Assembly: GCA_020975725.1 (NCBI GenBank)
Contig: QXJR01000030.1
Coordinates: forward strand, 62,001 to 126,000
Direction: 5' to 3'
Length of the DNA: 64,000 nucleotides
Source of the DNA: Picocystis sp. L7
Lineage: Eukaryota; Chlorophyta; Picocystophyceae; Picocystales; Picocystaceae
Positions 21,405 to 31,578 of this stretch are shown one piece after another (the stretch's first letter is position 1; every line of letters begins with the position of its first letter). The position numbers were made by a program, and so were the translations under genes. A model generated the notes under the pieces. That model searched no databases and was not told where the DNA came from. It saw only the letters and a program-made list of their open reading frames with translations.

Positions 21405-22868
21405 TTACATCCCCAGCATGGCCAAACCCATGCGATGACTTAGTCTCCATTTGCACATGCTAACAGTCAAGATGGTGAAAAAGACCATGACCAGGAGAAC
21501 GATGACCTGAATGCCCAGGCCCATGTCATTCACCGAGATTGGCTTCCCCTTGTGCATCAGTGAATGCAGCAGCCAAGGAAGCGGCAGCCCGATGGTCACG
21601 TCGAAGATGTTTGAGCCTATGGAACTGCTGATGGCCATGTCCCCATATCCCTTTCGTGCAACAATCAGAGATGTGATCAAGTCAGGAACAGACGATCCTG
21701 CAGCAACCATCGTAATGCCCAACACTGTAGTGCTGATCCCCATGTACAACCCGATGACAGTTGTCCACCAGACCATGAAATACGCGAAGATGCAGATCCA
21801 GAATATGCTACCAAGGAAGGAAAGTGCAAATAAATGCTTTGATCTGTTTTCTCGGACATCCGGCAGTGTGTAAAATAGAAGAACACAGACAGGAAGCTTG
21901 ATCAAAAACCAGAGCTTGTACTTCTTACTACGCAAGCGTGGCCAGTTGAGGTCCATCGGGGATCCCTCCTCTAACTCCAAAAATGCATCGCCCTCGTGCG
22001 GTTTGTAGATCATATAAGCATCATGAGGTACTGCCCCCAAGTCTATGTCCTGGAGTTCTTCTATTTCCAGGCGCATTTCTGATGGGTGTTTTCCAACGTG
22101 AAGTTGCTGCTGCAGCCATGCAATCTCCGCCGCAAGCTGGAACCTCCTGGCAGGGCTTGCGGATCGAGTGAGCAAGATTTTCTTCACGGCCCCTCGGAAC
22201 TTCAGGTGTAATTCAACTCTATGAGTGCCTTTTGATGAGTTGCCGGCAGTTTGTAGTTCCAACTGGACCGATGCGGCGTTGTCTTGTTCTTCTCCTACGG
22301 GTAGGTAACCGAATCGCACCTGCGCCCACCTCTCCGCCAGCGGTCTAAGGGACCGATCCATAAACACCACCAGCACATAGAAAGTGTAGAGTAGGAGCAG
22401 CACACAACAGTGCCACCATTGGATGGCTCCGCTTGCGAAGAACAATGCAAGCACCAGTAGGTCGAGAGCATAGAAGGACGAGTCCCGCAGGAGCGGGTAC
22501 CAATGCAGTCGGAGTGCCTCTTTCGCATAAAACGCGCACGCTCCAGTCACAAAAAGCACATTGAAGGCTGCAGAACCCACAATTGTCCCCACTCCCACAT
22601 TGGAGCGGGAGACAAAGACGCCCAGCAGCCCCGTGGCCAGTTCCGGTGCCGAGCCTCCTGCAGCCATGAAGGTTGCACCAGCAACATCTTCCTCCACTCC
22701 TAATTTGTGTGCCAGAACTTCCAGAGCAGGCACGAAGTACTCGTCGCACACCATAGCCAAGGCCAGGAACATGTACGCCACTCCCATCACGTACAGCAAC
22801 ACTCTACCATGGCTTGGGTCCCATCCCGACGGGAAGTGCTCCAGCTCCTCCGTCCCATGGACGTCCAT
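21405..22868 (-). CDS. K+-dependent Na+/Ca2+ exchanger (NCKX family), copy 2, ends at an unexpected TAA
   Basis: A paralogue of the neighbouring exchanger with both alpha repeats (GATFMAAGGSAPELATGLLG; LGITMVAAGSSVPDLITSLI, AISSSIGSNIFDVTIGLPLPW) and a shorter loop of about 180 residues. ATG 22868 is the first Met in frame, but it leaves no signal peptide before the first membrane helix (VLLYVMGVAYMFLALAMV), so an upstream 5' exon is possible. The frame stops at TAA 21407-21405 in the last helix. The same frame continues for 17 codons to TGA 21353-21351, reading VIYVASALFFELVWAPV, which aligns to the end of copy 1 (LYIAQAFIIEFVWTPPF). The TAA stands where copy 1 has Tyr. It may be a real truncation, a sequence error or read-through. 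Confidence 0.88.
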   Translation of the reverse strand: MDVHGTEELEHFPSGWDPSHGRVLLYVMGVAYMFLALAMVCDEYFVPALEVLAHKLGVEEDVAGATFMAAGGSAPELATGLLGVFVSRSNVGVGTIVGSAAFNVLFVTGACAFYAKEALRLHWYPLLRDSSFYALDLLVLALFFASGAIQWWHCCVLLLLYTFYVLVVFMDRSLRPLAERWAQVRFGYLPVGEEQDNAASVQLELQTAGNSSKGTHRVELHLKFRGAVKKILLTRSASPARRFQLAAEIAWLQQQLHVGKHPSEMRLEIEELQDIDLGAVPHDAYMIYKPHEGDAFLELEEGSPMDLNWPRLRSKKYKLWFLIKLPVCVLLFYTLPDVRENRSKHLFALSFLGSIFWICIFAYFMVWWTTVIGLYMGISTTVLGITMVAAGSSVPDLITSLIVARKGYGDMAISSSIGSNIFDVTIGLPLPWLLHSLMHKGKPISVNDMGLGIQVIVLLVMVFFTILTVSMCKWRLSHRMGLAMLGM

Positions 22869-24073
22869 CACCCTGTGGTGGAAGTATTTCGCGTGTCAAA
22901 AGGTCCGCTCGTGCTCGACTTGGGCTCTTGCAGCTTGAGACATGCGCAAGCGACGCGTTGCGACGTTCGCGACGGCCTCGGTCGATTCACCTTCGGGAAA
23001 TGCGAACCGTCCCCTTTCGACCTCCCTTTTATTTCGATTCGATCGGAAGGCTTGATCGGACGATCCGCCCAAGGAAAGGAAACGAAAGGGATCGGGAGTG
23101 AGACCGGGGTGCTGAAAGGGGGCTCTGCCCTTGTAGAAGGGAGAAGCTTCATCCTCTCATTGGAGAACGGTTGGAGTGTTGGATGTGAAGAGTGCCTCGA
23201 AGCATCCAAAGCATCTCCCGAAATCGAACAGTGCGTTGATGATTCAAGTGAAACATTCAAATGGCAATGGAACGGAACAAGCACGCCTCAACCAGGAAGG
23301 TGAAAACACACTCCGGTCCTTGGAAGGCCACGTGGAATGAAACGGCATCCGAATGGGCAAATGGGTTCTTCACAACTACGAACTTTGTCGTTGCCATCCC
23401 AAGCGATCGACCGGGCGTCCAATTCCGACACCTATCTTCATTCTCAACCTCGTTGCAACAATGCCGCTTGTAGTGCCACCGACGTCTTTCCTCTTCTTTC
23501 TAATCTCCCCGACTTTCCATGGACAAGTTCAAGTCCTTCTACCAACGGGCTATCTTGGGATGAGGTACATTCTACTCAAGCGGACTTTAAGCGAACGAGC
23601 AAATCACTTTTCATGGTTCGAACTATTGTCACGAGTCCACCGTCCATTCCATTGCCTCCACTCTATTCCTATGGAGCGATCCGAATGCCGACCCGTGTCT
23701 CGCGTGAAAGAATTCACTTTGTCAACTTGTTAGGAGTACAAATTGGCCGAATTCGGTGGCGAGTGTGCACAAACGAACCCTTCCATCTCACACCTTTCCC
23801 CCTCTTTTCAAGTTGCCTCCTTTCGTGGAGCATGGACATTCAGTGCCATTGAACGCCGTTGCCGTTCTCGATTCGCTTCCCATCCCTTCCCTTGTTCGTG
23901 CATGTTCACCTACGCATCCCTCCAAGAGAAGAAACTCCTCCATGGGCGTTGTGAGAGGGGGTGGCTTGGGTGTGAAGGGCAGTTCATTCACTTTGTTGGA
24001 CACCAATCGTGTTGGTCGAAGGCGCCACCTCAAGAGCGCATTGCTGCGCCTTCTGAAAGGCAGCTGAGCGCCC
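22869..24073. other. divergent promoter region, no supported gene
   Basis: It separates exchanger copy 2 from the OTU protease gene. Its open frames (for example 23337-23852 plus) translate to low-similarity Ser/Pro-rich sequence. A possible 5' exon of exchanger copy 2 could lie near 22870-22960 (ATG near 22944), but no convincing donor was found. Confidence 0.45.
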
Positions 24074-24799
24074 ATGACGAAACTCTGGATGTGCTGCGGG
24101 GGGACAGACGAACGACCACGGGAACGAAGGGGATACCGGAGGCAGCAAAAGACGCTGTCTCGAAGATTTGCTGAAGCGGATGTGGTAGGTGAAGACATCC
24201 CTTTCACCAGGTTCAGACCAGGAAAGGAGTGGGAAGACCAGGTTGAATTGTCAAGAGCCGTTTCCACGATCAACAAATACACCATTGGTCGAACAGTCAG
24301 CCAGTTTGCCTTCCACGTTGAGCGCGAGAGATGCAGAGAGCTCCAACGATTCGACTCATTGGCCTTCGTGACTTGCGAGAGGAGTCGACTGGAAAAGAGG
24401 TTGAGGCGGTTGAAACTTAAACACATAGAAATGATGGACGATGGAAACTGCCAATTCAGGGCCATTTCCAAACAGCTGTACGGCACACAGCGCTACCACT
24501 GGAAGGTGCGGGCAACAGTTGTGGAGCACATGTTGAACAACCTGGTAGACTTTTCACCTTTCCTGGGAGGAGAATTGCATGCAAAGAGGTACTTGGAGAC
24601 AATGGCACTGAATCGTACCTGGGGGGACGAGTTAACTCTCAGGGCATGTGCAGACGCATACCAGGTGACAATACATGTCGTTACCAGCTCCCCGGAAAAT
24701 TGGTACTTGCGTTATCCTCCAGGGAATCATGCACCTAGAAAACATATTTACATTGCCTACATCAGTCCCATCCACTACAATTCAATTGCACCTTGGTGA
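24074..24799 (+). CDS. OTU-domain cysteine protease (deubiquitinase)
   Basis: A 241-residue protein with a C-terminal OTU fold. Catalytic Asp and Cys are in MMDDGNCQFRAISKQLYG near residue 119, and the catalytic His is in YIAYISPIHYNSIAPW at the very end. WKVRATVVEHM, WGDELTLRACADAYQVTIHV and the final strand match OTU proteins of plants and algae. The N-terminal 100 residues are basic with a CCGG motif near the start and a possible helix (RSRLEKRLRRLKLKHIEM). OTU enzymes cleave ubiquitin chains in the cytosol or nucleus. The ATG at 24074 is the first in frame after a stop. The gene is convergent with the transporter, 222 bp away. Confidence 0.9.
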   Translation: MTKLWMCCGGTDERPRERRGYRRQQKTLSRRFAEADVVGEDIPFTRFRPGKEWEDQVELSRAVSTINKYTIGRTVSQFAFHVERERCRELQRFDSLAFVTCERSRLEKRLRRLKLKHIEMMDDGNCQFRAISKQLYGTQRYHWKVRATVVEHMLNNLVDFSPFLGGELHAKRYLETMALNRTWGDELTLRACADAYQVTIHVVTSSPENWYLRYPPGNHAPRKHIYIAYISPIHYNSIAPW

Positions 24800-25021
24800 G
24801 AGAATCAGCCTCCAGGGGGAAGCCGGACGCATCTGGGATGGAATGGTTTGTTTTACCTTTTTACGCTGTTCGCCATGGGCGAAACCAAGCCTCTCCTTGC
24901 AAGACCATTTCGATGGTAAAAGGCAACGAGATATTTCCTTGCCCAGACTAATTCTTAAGCTGCAAGTATGTACTCCGCTAAGAACTGCAAGGGCAGACAC
25001 AGCTGCAAAGAAGATTCACAT

Positions 25022-26059
25022 TCAATCTGCTGCAATAAGCCTTTCTCCCAGAGCCTCTTGCTCAGGCCCGACAAATTCATGCCCTTTACCTGTTCTGTGT
25101 CTTCCATAAACTGACAGCACTAATCCTACCGCTATGACCAAACCAAAGGCTGCTTCTGCCCAGGATACCCCGACGCCTAGGAAAGCCACGGACAGCACGG
25201 ATACCAGCACAGGCTGTAGGGTGGATGCCAAGGACACAAGAGTGGCGGGTGCGTGCTTGTTGGCCCATGATATGGCGGTGTAATTGTAGACAGTGGCGGC
25301 CATGGTTGCGTATGCGAGTGCGATAACTGCTGGACGGCTCGAAAAGATGAGTGTGATTTCATGCCAGAGCTTCGACGGAGGCCAGAAGTACCCAACGCAG
25401 ATTGTTACGGTAAAAAGCGTACCGATGGAGTAGTACCACGCCGTCTGGGTTATGGAAGGATACTTCTTGGCTGTGTACCGTCCCTGCACCACCAGCAGTG
25501 TGGCGATGGCCCAACACTGTACAATAATCATGATATTTCCCACGAGGACTTGAATGTTCTCTCCTTCAGCATGGTCCTTGCTGCTTCCTGAGCCTCCATT
25601 TTTTTCCGCCTGATCTTCCAGCCTGGCTTGGACCACGCTCATGCAAGCAGCACCGGCAGAGGCCAGGACGATGCCTCCGATTTTGCTCCAGGAGGGCCTT
25701 TCCCAACGCATCACCAAGGCCACTGCCATGGCAAACACAGGAATGGACGGTTGGAGAACGGATGCGTTCACCGCGGAGATCTTCGACAAGCCCACCACGA
25801 AGAGGGCCACGTTGAGGAAGATCAGGGCACCCAGGAGGACGAACGTGGGCACGTCTTCCTTCTTGAGTTTTGTGCGACGTTCCATCACGGCTGCCAGCAC
25901 CAGCATGCCCACCGAAGCGAAGGCTTCGCGCACGAGTGCGAAGACCAGCGGATGTGCGCCTGCATCCAGCGCCCATTTGCCCAGCACGTGCCATCCTGCG
26001 AAGGACAGCTGCACGGACAGCAGCGCGAGCGCCACGCGGACCTGCGTCGACGTCGGCAT
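25022..26059 (-). CDS. EamA/DMT-superfamily transporter
   Basis: A 345-residue membrane protein with ten predicted helices in two EamA repeats. It starts at ATG 26059 (MPTSTQVRVALALLSVQLSF), directly before the first helix; the upstream open frame has no hydrophobic or targeting signal. Repeat 1 includes ALVREAFASVGMLVLAAVM and SKISAVNASVLQPSIPVFAM; repeat 2 includes AISWANKHAPATLVSLASTLQPVLVSVLSV, the typical EamA pair. A hydrophilic loop of about 30 residues (QAEKNGGSGSSKDHAEGEN) separates the halves. The family exports amino acids, auxin-like compounds or nucleotide sugars; the WAT1-like subgroup of plants is nearest in pattern. The substrate cannot be read from the sequence. Confidence 0.88.
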   Translation of the reverse strand: MPTSTQVRVALALLSVQLSFAGWHVLGKWALDAGAHPLVFALVREAFASVGMLVLAAVMERRTKLKKEDVPTFVLLGALIFLNVALFVVGLSKISAVNASVLQPSIPVFAMAVALVMRWERPSWSKIGGIVLASAGAACMSVVQARLEDQAEKNGGSGSSKDHAEGENIQVLVGNIMIIVQCWAIATLLVVQGRYTAKKYPSITQTAWYYSIGTLFTVTICVGYFWPPSKLWHEITLIFSSRPAVIALAYATMAATVYNYTAISWANKHAPATLVSLASTLQPVLVSVLSVAFLGVGVSWAEAAFGLVIAVGLVLSVYGRHRTGKGHEFVGPEQEALGERLIAAD

Positions 26060-27149
26060 GCCCAAACCTGCACCACGTGTGGTGTGGCTCAATCCCCAAC
26101 TGCACCAGGGTGTGGTGGATGGCCATACCTCGCCCCGGGGGTCCGTACACAACAAGATCACGTGTACCAGGATCCTCGGGACGGGGGGACCAATCCCATT
26201 TCCGCCTCACAAGGCGTGGAACGCGTCCGAACGGGAGACCGTCCGCCGCGCGTTGGAAACGCGTGCGATGCGATGAATACGACCGTGGTAAGAACGAGGA
26301 AAACCAACGTGCAAACACATGGAATCGACAGACAAAGCGACAACGTATCGCGTAGGTAGCAAGGGCCTGTGCATGTAGCACCATGGGGTGCTCATGGTGT
26401 CCAAGACAAGCAACATGGGTTGTATGCAGGCAAGTGCGCAACCTGAGTGGATCGATTCGGTATATCGCTTTCGTTGCATACGAATGCACGACTTCCTTCC
26501 TACTTGTTAGGACCGTCTCCACACGCATACGGAGAGGACGACGTGCAAAAGGTGAGCGCCCTTGCATCGCCGACCAGGTGGAAAGGCACGCGGCCTTGCT
26601 CCCCACAAGAGATGTACAAATCCATGTCCATTGGGTTGCAAAGTGTAAAGCTGGACCAAAGTTGACCCCACGTGCGATCAAACTTGTGGAAACCATTTAC
26701 AAGAACAAATGTTTCGCGCGAGTGTCGTGCTTCGTCGCCGCTTGTTTAAGATCAAGGGTGAATATGGATGGCAGGAAAGAAAAATCCTTCGATGGAGAGT
26801 TTCTCGGCCGCATTTGTATGCCTTGGATGGACTTGTCTACAACTACGATCCACCCACAGTTGGTAAGGGATCTTTTTCTACCCCTGTCCTATCACGTGCT
26901 GGGTTTTTCTCCATCATGTTGTTCTTCCCATCCATTTTCCGGTACGCAAAATCACATTGTATCGTTGTTTGTTGCGTGGGGTCCACCTTCGATTGGTCTG
27001 TGATCCAACCTTCCTTCCTTCGCCTCGGCCACCTTTTGCAGTTCGCGTCCTCCTTGCTGATCCACATTGTGATTTCCTGTCCATGTCTCCAAGCATCCAC
27101 CGCATCCATCGCCCCTCACGTCTCTCCTCTTCAACCACCCGAAGGTCCT
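26060..27149. other. divergent promoter region, no supported gene
   Basis: It lies between the transporter and the PP2A B56 gene. Long frames on the plus strand (26709-27704) run into the microsatellite and carry no domain. Nothing else is seen. Confidence 0.5.
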
Positions 27150-27268
27150 CTCTCGATCCTCTCCACCCTCCCTCAGTCCCTCACTCCCCCAATCCCTCCC
27201 TCAGTCCCTCTCTCCCCCAATCCCTCCCTCAGTCCCTCTCCCCCAATCCCTCTCTCAGTCCCTCCCAC
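27150..27268 (+). repeat. pyrimidine-rich minisatellite, about 27-bp unit
   Basis: An imperfect array of CCCTCCCTCAGTCCC-type units about 210 bp upstream of the PP2A B56 ATG. The pyrimidine strand is the coding strand. Confidence 0.8.
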
Positions 27269-27477
27269 TCTGGTTTCACACCCCTGCACCCCTCCCCCTT
27301 TCGAAGTTAACGTCCCGAGTGAACCTCCACCTTCTCCCTACGTGCCCCCTGCCTCGATGTGTTTACGACTAGTTAACCTAAGAGGGGGGGGGGTGGGTGT
27401 GGCGCCGACTTGGCATCGGCATTCCGACGTGCTCGCGAGGCGCATCCGCACGTCTTTGGCGCGCCATTGGAGCTTCG

Positions 27478-28890
27478 ATGCTGCGTTCGTTCAAGCAGAG
27501 GATGGCGCAGAGGCGAGAACAGAGCCACCTGCGAGCTTCCACGTCGGACGGAGGCGCGGAGGAAGGACGGGATGCGGCCCAGGAGGCGGAGAAGGACGAG
27601 CAGAAGGAGTTGGAGGAGCTCTACGCGCGTCCGCCGCCGCTTCTGCGAGACGTTTCGGCTGCAGAGAGGGAGAACCTGGTCCGTGCCAAGCTCAGGATGT
27701 GTAGGATGTCCTTCGACTTCGGAGACGCAACGACGCAGCCGAGGGAAAAGGAACTCAAGCGACAAACGCTGCTGGAGCTGGTCGACGTCGTGAACGGTAC
27801 TTACGGCAAACTGGGCGAAGGGATGTACGAAGAAGTGGTGCAGACGATCTCCGCCAACCTCTTCCGAGCCTTGCCGCCGACGGGAGGTGAAGACGGCAAC
27901 GGGATGGACGGAGACGAGGACGAACCGACACTGGAACCGGCCTGGTCCCACCTCCAGATCGTGTATGAGATGCTGTTGCGCTTTGTGGTGTCGACCGACA
28001 CCGACACCAAGGTGGCGAAAGAGTACGTCAATGGAGAATTCATCGTCCATCTCCTGGAACTCTTCGATTCCGAAGATCCGAGGGAAAGGGATTACCTCAA
28101 AACCGTCCTGCATAGGGTTTATGGAAAGTTCATGGTGCACCGACCCTTCATCCGGAAGGCAATCAACAACATCTTCTTCAGGTTCTTGTACGAAACAGAA
28201 AGGCATAATGGGATCGCCGAGCTGCTCGAAATCCTGGGAAGCATTATCAATGGGTTCGCGCTGCCACTGAAGGAAGAACACAAGGTCTTCCTGGTCAAGG
28301 CGTTGTTGCCCTTGCACAAACCCAAATGCATGGCCTTCTACCAACCCCAGCTCTCCTACTGCGTCACCCAGTTTGTTGAGAAGGATCCTACGCTGGCAGA
28401 GCCGGTCATCCGAGCACTCCTGAAATTTTGGCCCCTCACGAACAGCCAGAAAGAGGTGATTTTCATCGGCGAGCTCGAAGAAGTCTTGGAGCTCACCCAG
28501 CTTGAGGAATTTTCAAAGGTATTGGTGCCTTTGTTCCAACAGATTGCCAGATGTATCAACAGTCCGCACTTTCAGGTGGCAGAGAGGTCGCTTTACCTTT
28601 GGAATAACGACTACATCGTTGGTCTGATTGCACAAAACAGGCACGTGGTCCTACCTCTGGTTTTTGGTGCGTTGGAGAAGAACGCGAGATCGCACTGGAA
28701 TTTGACCGTGCACAACCTCACGTGCAATGTGCGGAAGATGTTCATGGAAATGGATAGTTCCTTGTATGCAGAGTGCCAGAGAAAGTTCGAGGAAGAGGAG
28801 GAGCAGGAAGGCATTCGTTCGGAGCAAAGGTTGCAGAAGTGGCGAGAGATCGAAGAGAGAGCAACTTCTCAAATTCACAAGGAAAATTGA
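27478..28890 (+). CDS. PP2A regulatory subunit B56 (B')
   Basis: A 470-residue HEAT-repeat protein that gives protein phosphatase 2A its substrate choice. It starts at ATG 27478 ([15 protein letters not shown]); codons upstream are not family-like. The B56 core begins near [30 protein letters not shown]. Conserved stretches include [106 protein letters not shown] and [12 protein letters not shown]. The fragment from IVYEMLLRF to FALPLKEEH forms the peptide (LxxIxE) groove in known structures. An acidic insert ([14 protein letters not shown]) is near residue 135. The gene is unspliced, and its 3' end is 103 bp from the convergent RAR1-like gene. Confidence 0.95.
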   Translation: MLRSFKQRMAQRREQSHLRASTSDGGAEEGRDAAQEAEKDEQKELEELYARPPPLLRDVSAAERENLVRAKLRMCRMSFDFGDATTQPREKELKRQTLLELVDVVNGTYGKLGEGMYEEVVQTISANLFRALPPTGGEDGNGMDGDEDEPTLEPAWSHLQIVYEMLLRFVVSTDTDTKVAKEYVNGEFIVHLLELFDSEDPRERDYLKTVLHRVYGKFMVHRPFIRKAINNIFFRFLYETERHNGIAELLEILGSIINGFALPLKEEHKVFLVKALLPLHKPKCMAFYQPQLSYCVTQFVEKDPTLAEPVIRALLKFWPLTNSQKEVIFIGELEEVLELTQLEEFSKVLVPLFQQIARCINSPHFQVAERSLYLWNNDYIVGLIAQNRHVVLPLVFGALEKNARSHWNLTVHNLTCNVRKMFMEMDSSLYAECQRKFEEEEEQEGIRSEQRLQKWREIEERATSQIHKEN

Positions 28891-28993
28891 TCCTTCAATG
28901 TGGTTGCGGGTGTAATTATACTGGGCAGACTGGTCCCATCCATGCCCAAGTCGCGTGCAATATTCTCCCATGCCTTTGCTTATTTGTCAAAAC

Positions 28994-29680
28994 TTATACG
29001 TTGGCATCGTGTCGCCCCCATGTGCACGGTGGAATGTTCAGAAATTCATCGAACGTGTTGGCATAGACTCCGCAGCACTTCCAACCTCTCTTGCGGTCGT
29101 GAAAGACTGGTGGACCAGGGTGGTAGTGACACGCTCGTTGATGGTTGCTTTTCTCCTGAAACTTCTTTCCACAACCAGGATGTCTACAGGTTTGGAAGGC
29201 CATTGGGTCCATCTCCTGTGTGACCTTGCGCTCTGGCTTTGGATCGGTTGCATCGGTTTCTTGAAGGTGATCCGAGCAGAAGAATCCTTGCCTGCACCTG
29301 GGACATTGCTCGCGGCTTGTGGCTTCTTCCCCTGTGCTTCCTTGCCCAAGTTTCCTAGGCAGTGGCGTGGGTTTAGCCGCCGATGCAGCTGCTGTCTGCT
29401 GCATCGTTTGCGGTCTTTCCTGCGTGTGTTTCCCTCTTCGACATCCAGGAATGGACAGGAAGATCGAAAAGTCGTGGCTCCTCTGCTTGCAGCACGTCCA
29501 TTGCTTCACACCGTCGTGAAACAGCGGTGCACCAGGATGGTACACGCAACATCCTTCCGGATTGTTCGCTTCGTCGTACGTTGCGTCGCATCCCATGCGT
29601 TGGCATCGCATTCTTGCACCTCTTCTCTTCGTCGGATCCCTCTCGGAGGTCCGCAGAGACGCGAGTGAAGCGACATCCAT
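28994..29680 (-). CDS. CHORD-domain protein, RAR1-like
   Basis: A 228-residue protein with two zinc-binding CHORD domains: residues about 24-85 (CQRMGCDATYDEANNPEGCC, YHPGAPLFHDGVKQWTCC, FLSIPGCRRGKH) and 162-225 (CRHPGCGKKFQEKSNHQRAC, YHPGPPVFHDRKRGWKCC, FLNIPPCTWGRH). Between them sits a Cys/His motif (QCPRCRQGFFCSDH), like the plant-specific CCCH element of RAR1. There is no CS domain, so the protein is of the plant RAR1 type rather than the animal CHP/melusin type. RAR1 works with SGT1 and HSP90 as a co-chaperone, for NLR immune receptors in land plants; its algal role is unknown. The ATG at 29680 is the first in the frame. Confidence 0.92.
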   Translation of the reverse strand: MDVASLASLRTSERDPTKRRGARMRCQRMGCDATYDEANNPEGCCVYHPGAPLFHDGVKQWTCCKQRSHDFSIFLSIPGCRRGKHTQERPQTMQQTAAASAAKPTPLPRKLGQGSTGEEATSREQCPRCRQGFFCSDHLQETDATDPKPERKVTQEMDPMAFQTCRHPGCGKKFQEKSNHQRACHYHPGPPVFHDRKRGWKCCGVYANTFDEFLNIPPCTWGRHDANV

Positions 29681-29837
29681 CGCATCCGACGTTCGTGTTC
29701 GCTCTGGCGCACATCCACCTGTCGGTCCACCCCCCCTTCCCAGAACACAGAGAGATCACAGCGAAAAGCGAGAAAAGATATCGATAAAAAAGGGAAAGAT
29801 ATCGATGAGGGGTGTAACGCTCCTGCAGGGGGAGGGG

Positions 29838-30110
29838 ATGGAGCAGAAAAGAATCGACCCTGGAATTTGGGATGAAACTCAGCTGCCAACCACAGCCAAT
29901 CAACCACCATGCGGCCCTCGTGAGACATTCCACAGAAGAGGCATCGAACACATGCTGGATTCGGATTTTCACTTGCAACCGATGCGCTTGCATCCGTTCT
30001 TGGGCGGGAAGAAAACGCATGCCCTCAAGCCAGAAGACGAAGAGGCACAGGACGCCCTGGGGTCGATGTCCTCCATCCTGCAGCCTCCAGGACCCCACTT
30101 GCTTTTCTAA
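29838..30110 (+). CDS. possible small hypothetical protein
   Basis: A 90-residue frame starting MEQKRIDPGIWDETQLP and ending EEAQDALGSMSSILQPPGPH plus LLF. Its composition is protein-like (acidic helix, His/Met-rich middle, no long low-complexity runs), and codons favour C or G at the third position as in the neighbours. An in-frame ATG at 29805 would add 11 residues. I recognise no family. It may also be one exon of a longer gene, since an AG/GT context exists on both sides. Confidence 0.35.
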   Translation: MEQKRIDPGIWDETQLPTTANQPPCGPRETFHRRGIEHMLDSDFHLQPMRLHPFLGGKKTHALKPEDEEAQDALGSMSSILQPPGPHLLF

Positions 30111-30762
30111 TTGCCGTGTTGCGCATGGCTAGGAAATCAACGATGAAACTGCGTTGCCTTATCGCCAGATGCAACAGCACAACTCACGGATGGGCTTCTT
30201 GCTGTTCCTTGGCCTACGTGGCCCAAGAATAGACTGGGTATCCTTTCGCCTCAACCATCGTTCAGCCGAGGAAAAAATAATGCTGCTACTATCCCCGCTC
30301 CACCCAAGTGTGCGACTGGGAATGCGTCGACTGGGAAAACGAAGAACGATTCTGATCGACGCAGGCGGTACCCTTTGCCTTGAGAGCACCAACGGCAATT
30401 CACCAACGACAACAACCAGGAAAATCGACACTGGTATCAGACAGGAATGTGTGAGCACGCATTTCCATGTCCATCGATTGCCTGGATGGGCAAAAGCAGC
30501 TCAAATCATCGATTGTGCAAGAGAGAGCGGCACATTGAAGTATCCTTGAGCACTCTCGATTCTACTTGCTCAGCCGTGCCGACCGAAGGAGGCCCCCAAA
30601 ACGGGCGATACCTGCAGCCTGAAAACTGATTCCACACGCAACTGCATACGTCAACAAAGGGGGTTCCTGCAAAGTGCCTTGGGTGCTATGACCTTGCTGC
30701 TTACAGTGCCGATCGCGCATCTAGACTACAAACCGAGGGCACAAATACGTGCAGATTTTATC
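30111..30762. other. intergenic region, no supported gene
   Basis: A plus frame at 30154-30549 was inspected; it lacks motifs and its composition is not convincing. The rest should be the 3' side of the SDR gene. Confidence 0.5.
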
Positions 30763-31578
30763 CTACCTTTCCACTTGTAAGGAGCTGATGAGTGATCGCT
30801 TGCAAACAAATGCTAGCCATGCTGCAGGCAGGATATGGGCTAGCCACATCATGAAGCGGGTGATGTTGGCTGTATACAACACTGATTTGGGAGGGCCCGT
30901 CATGGCCTGGATGCATGCCTTGGCAACTTCGTCTGCATTTTCCACAGGAACCTTGAGAGCGTTGCTCCAGGGTCGCAAATTAGCCACATTGATGCCAGCT
31001 CTTTTGCCGAAGTTTGTTCCTGTGGTGGGTCCCGGGCAAACACAAAGCACTGTCACTCGTTCCTGGTACTCGTAGTGCAAAGATTTCGAAAAGGAGACTA
31101 CAAATGCTTTGGTAGCGGCATACAGCGCAAAGAGCGGCATGGGAAGTTCTGCTTGTATGGAAGCTACGTTCAGAATAGCCCCGTCACCACCTTCCAAGAT
31201 GTCCGGGAGAAAAGCATGTGTGATCTGCGCCATTGCCCTGCAGTTGAGGTCCACCATCCCATCCACCTGTGCATCTTCCAACTGATGGAACGGACCAGCC
31301 ACCCCGAATCCTGCGCAATTTATCACCACATCCACTCTCATGCCTTCCTCTCGCACCGTTTTGAGCAGCTTTCGGCCTGCTCCTGGATGTCGGAGGTCCA
31401 TCTCCACCGGCAACACCTTCACACCCACGCTCCTGGCCTGGAGGTCGATGCCGTCTGCGTCCCTTGCGACCACTACCAGCGCGCGAAGGGGCTTCTCCAG
31501 CAACAGAAGAGCCATCTGTAGTCCTATTCCGCTCGACGCGCCTGTCAGCAGCACCACTTTGTCGCGGAATGTGCGCAT
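30763..31578 (-). CDS. short-chain dehydrogenase/reductase
   Basis: A 271-residue classical SDR that oxidises or reduces a hydroxyl or keto group with NAD(P). It starts at ATG 31578 (MRTFRDKVVLLTGASSGIG), directly before the nucleotide-binding glycine motif TGASSGIG. VVVARDADG after strand 2 suggests NADP(H) is possible. The structural CAGFG (family NNAG) and the catalytic Ser, Tyr and Lys are in ILNVASIQ and YAATKAFVVSFSKSL. The C-terminus carries a hydrophobic stretch (FMMWLAHILPAAWLAFV) that could anchor it to a membrane, as in DltE/YqjQ-like SDRs. The substrate is unknown. A GGGTTCGAG-type promoter motif lies about 115-130 bp upstream. Confidence 0.93.
   Translation of the reverse strand: MRTFRDKVVLLTGASSGIGLQMALLLLEKPLRALVVVARDADGIDLQARSVGVKVLPVEMDLRHPGAGRKLLKTVREEGMRVDVVINCAGFGVAGPFHQLEDAQVDGMVDLNCRAMAQITHAFLPDILEGGDGAILNVASIQAELPMPLFALYAATKAFVVSFSKSLHYEYQERVTVLCVCPGPTTGTNFGKRAGINVANLRPWSNALKVPVENADEVAKACIQAMTGPPKSVLYTANITRFMMWLAHILPAAWLAFVCKRSLISSLQVER

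Noticed and set aside
21351-21407. A splice donor (GGGAT|GTAAGT) at the TAA of exchanger copy 2
   Set aside because: Using it would discard the downstream codons that align with the paralogue's C-terminus, so a stop within one exon is the simpler reading.
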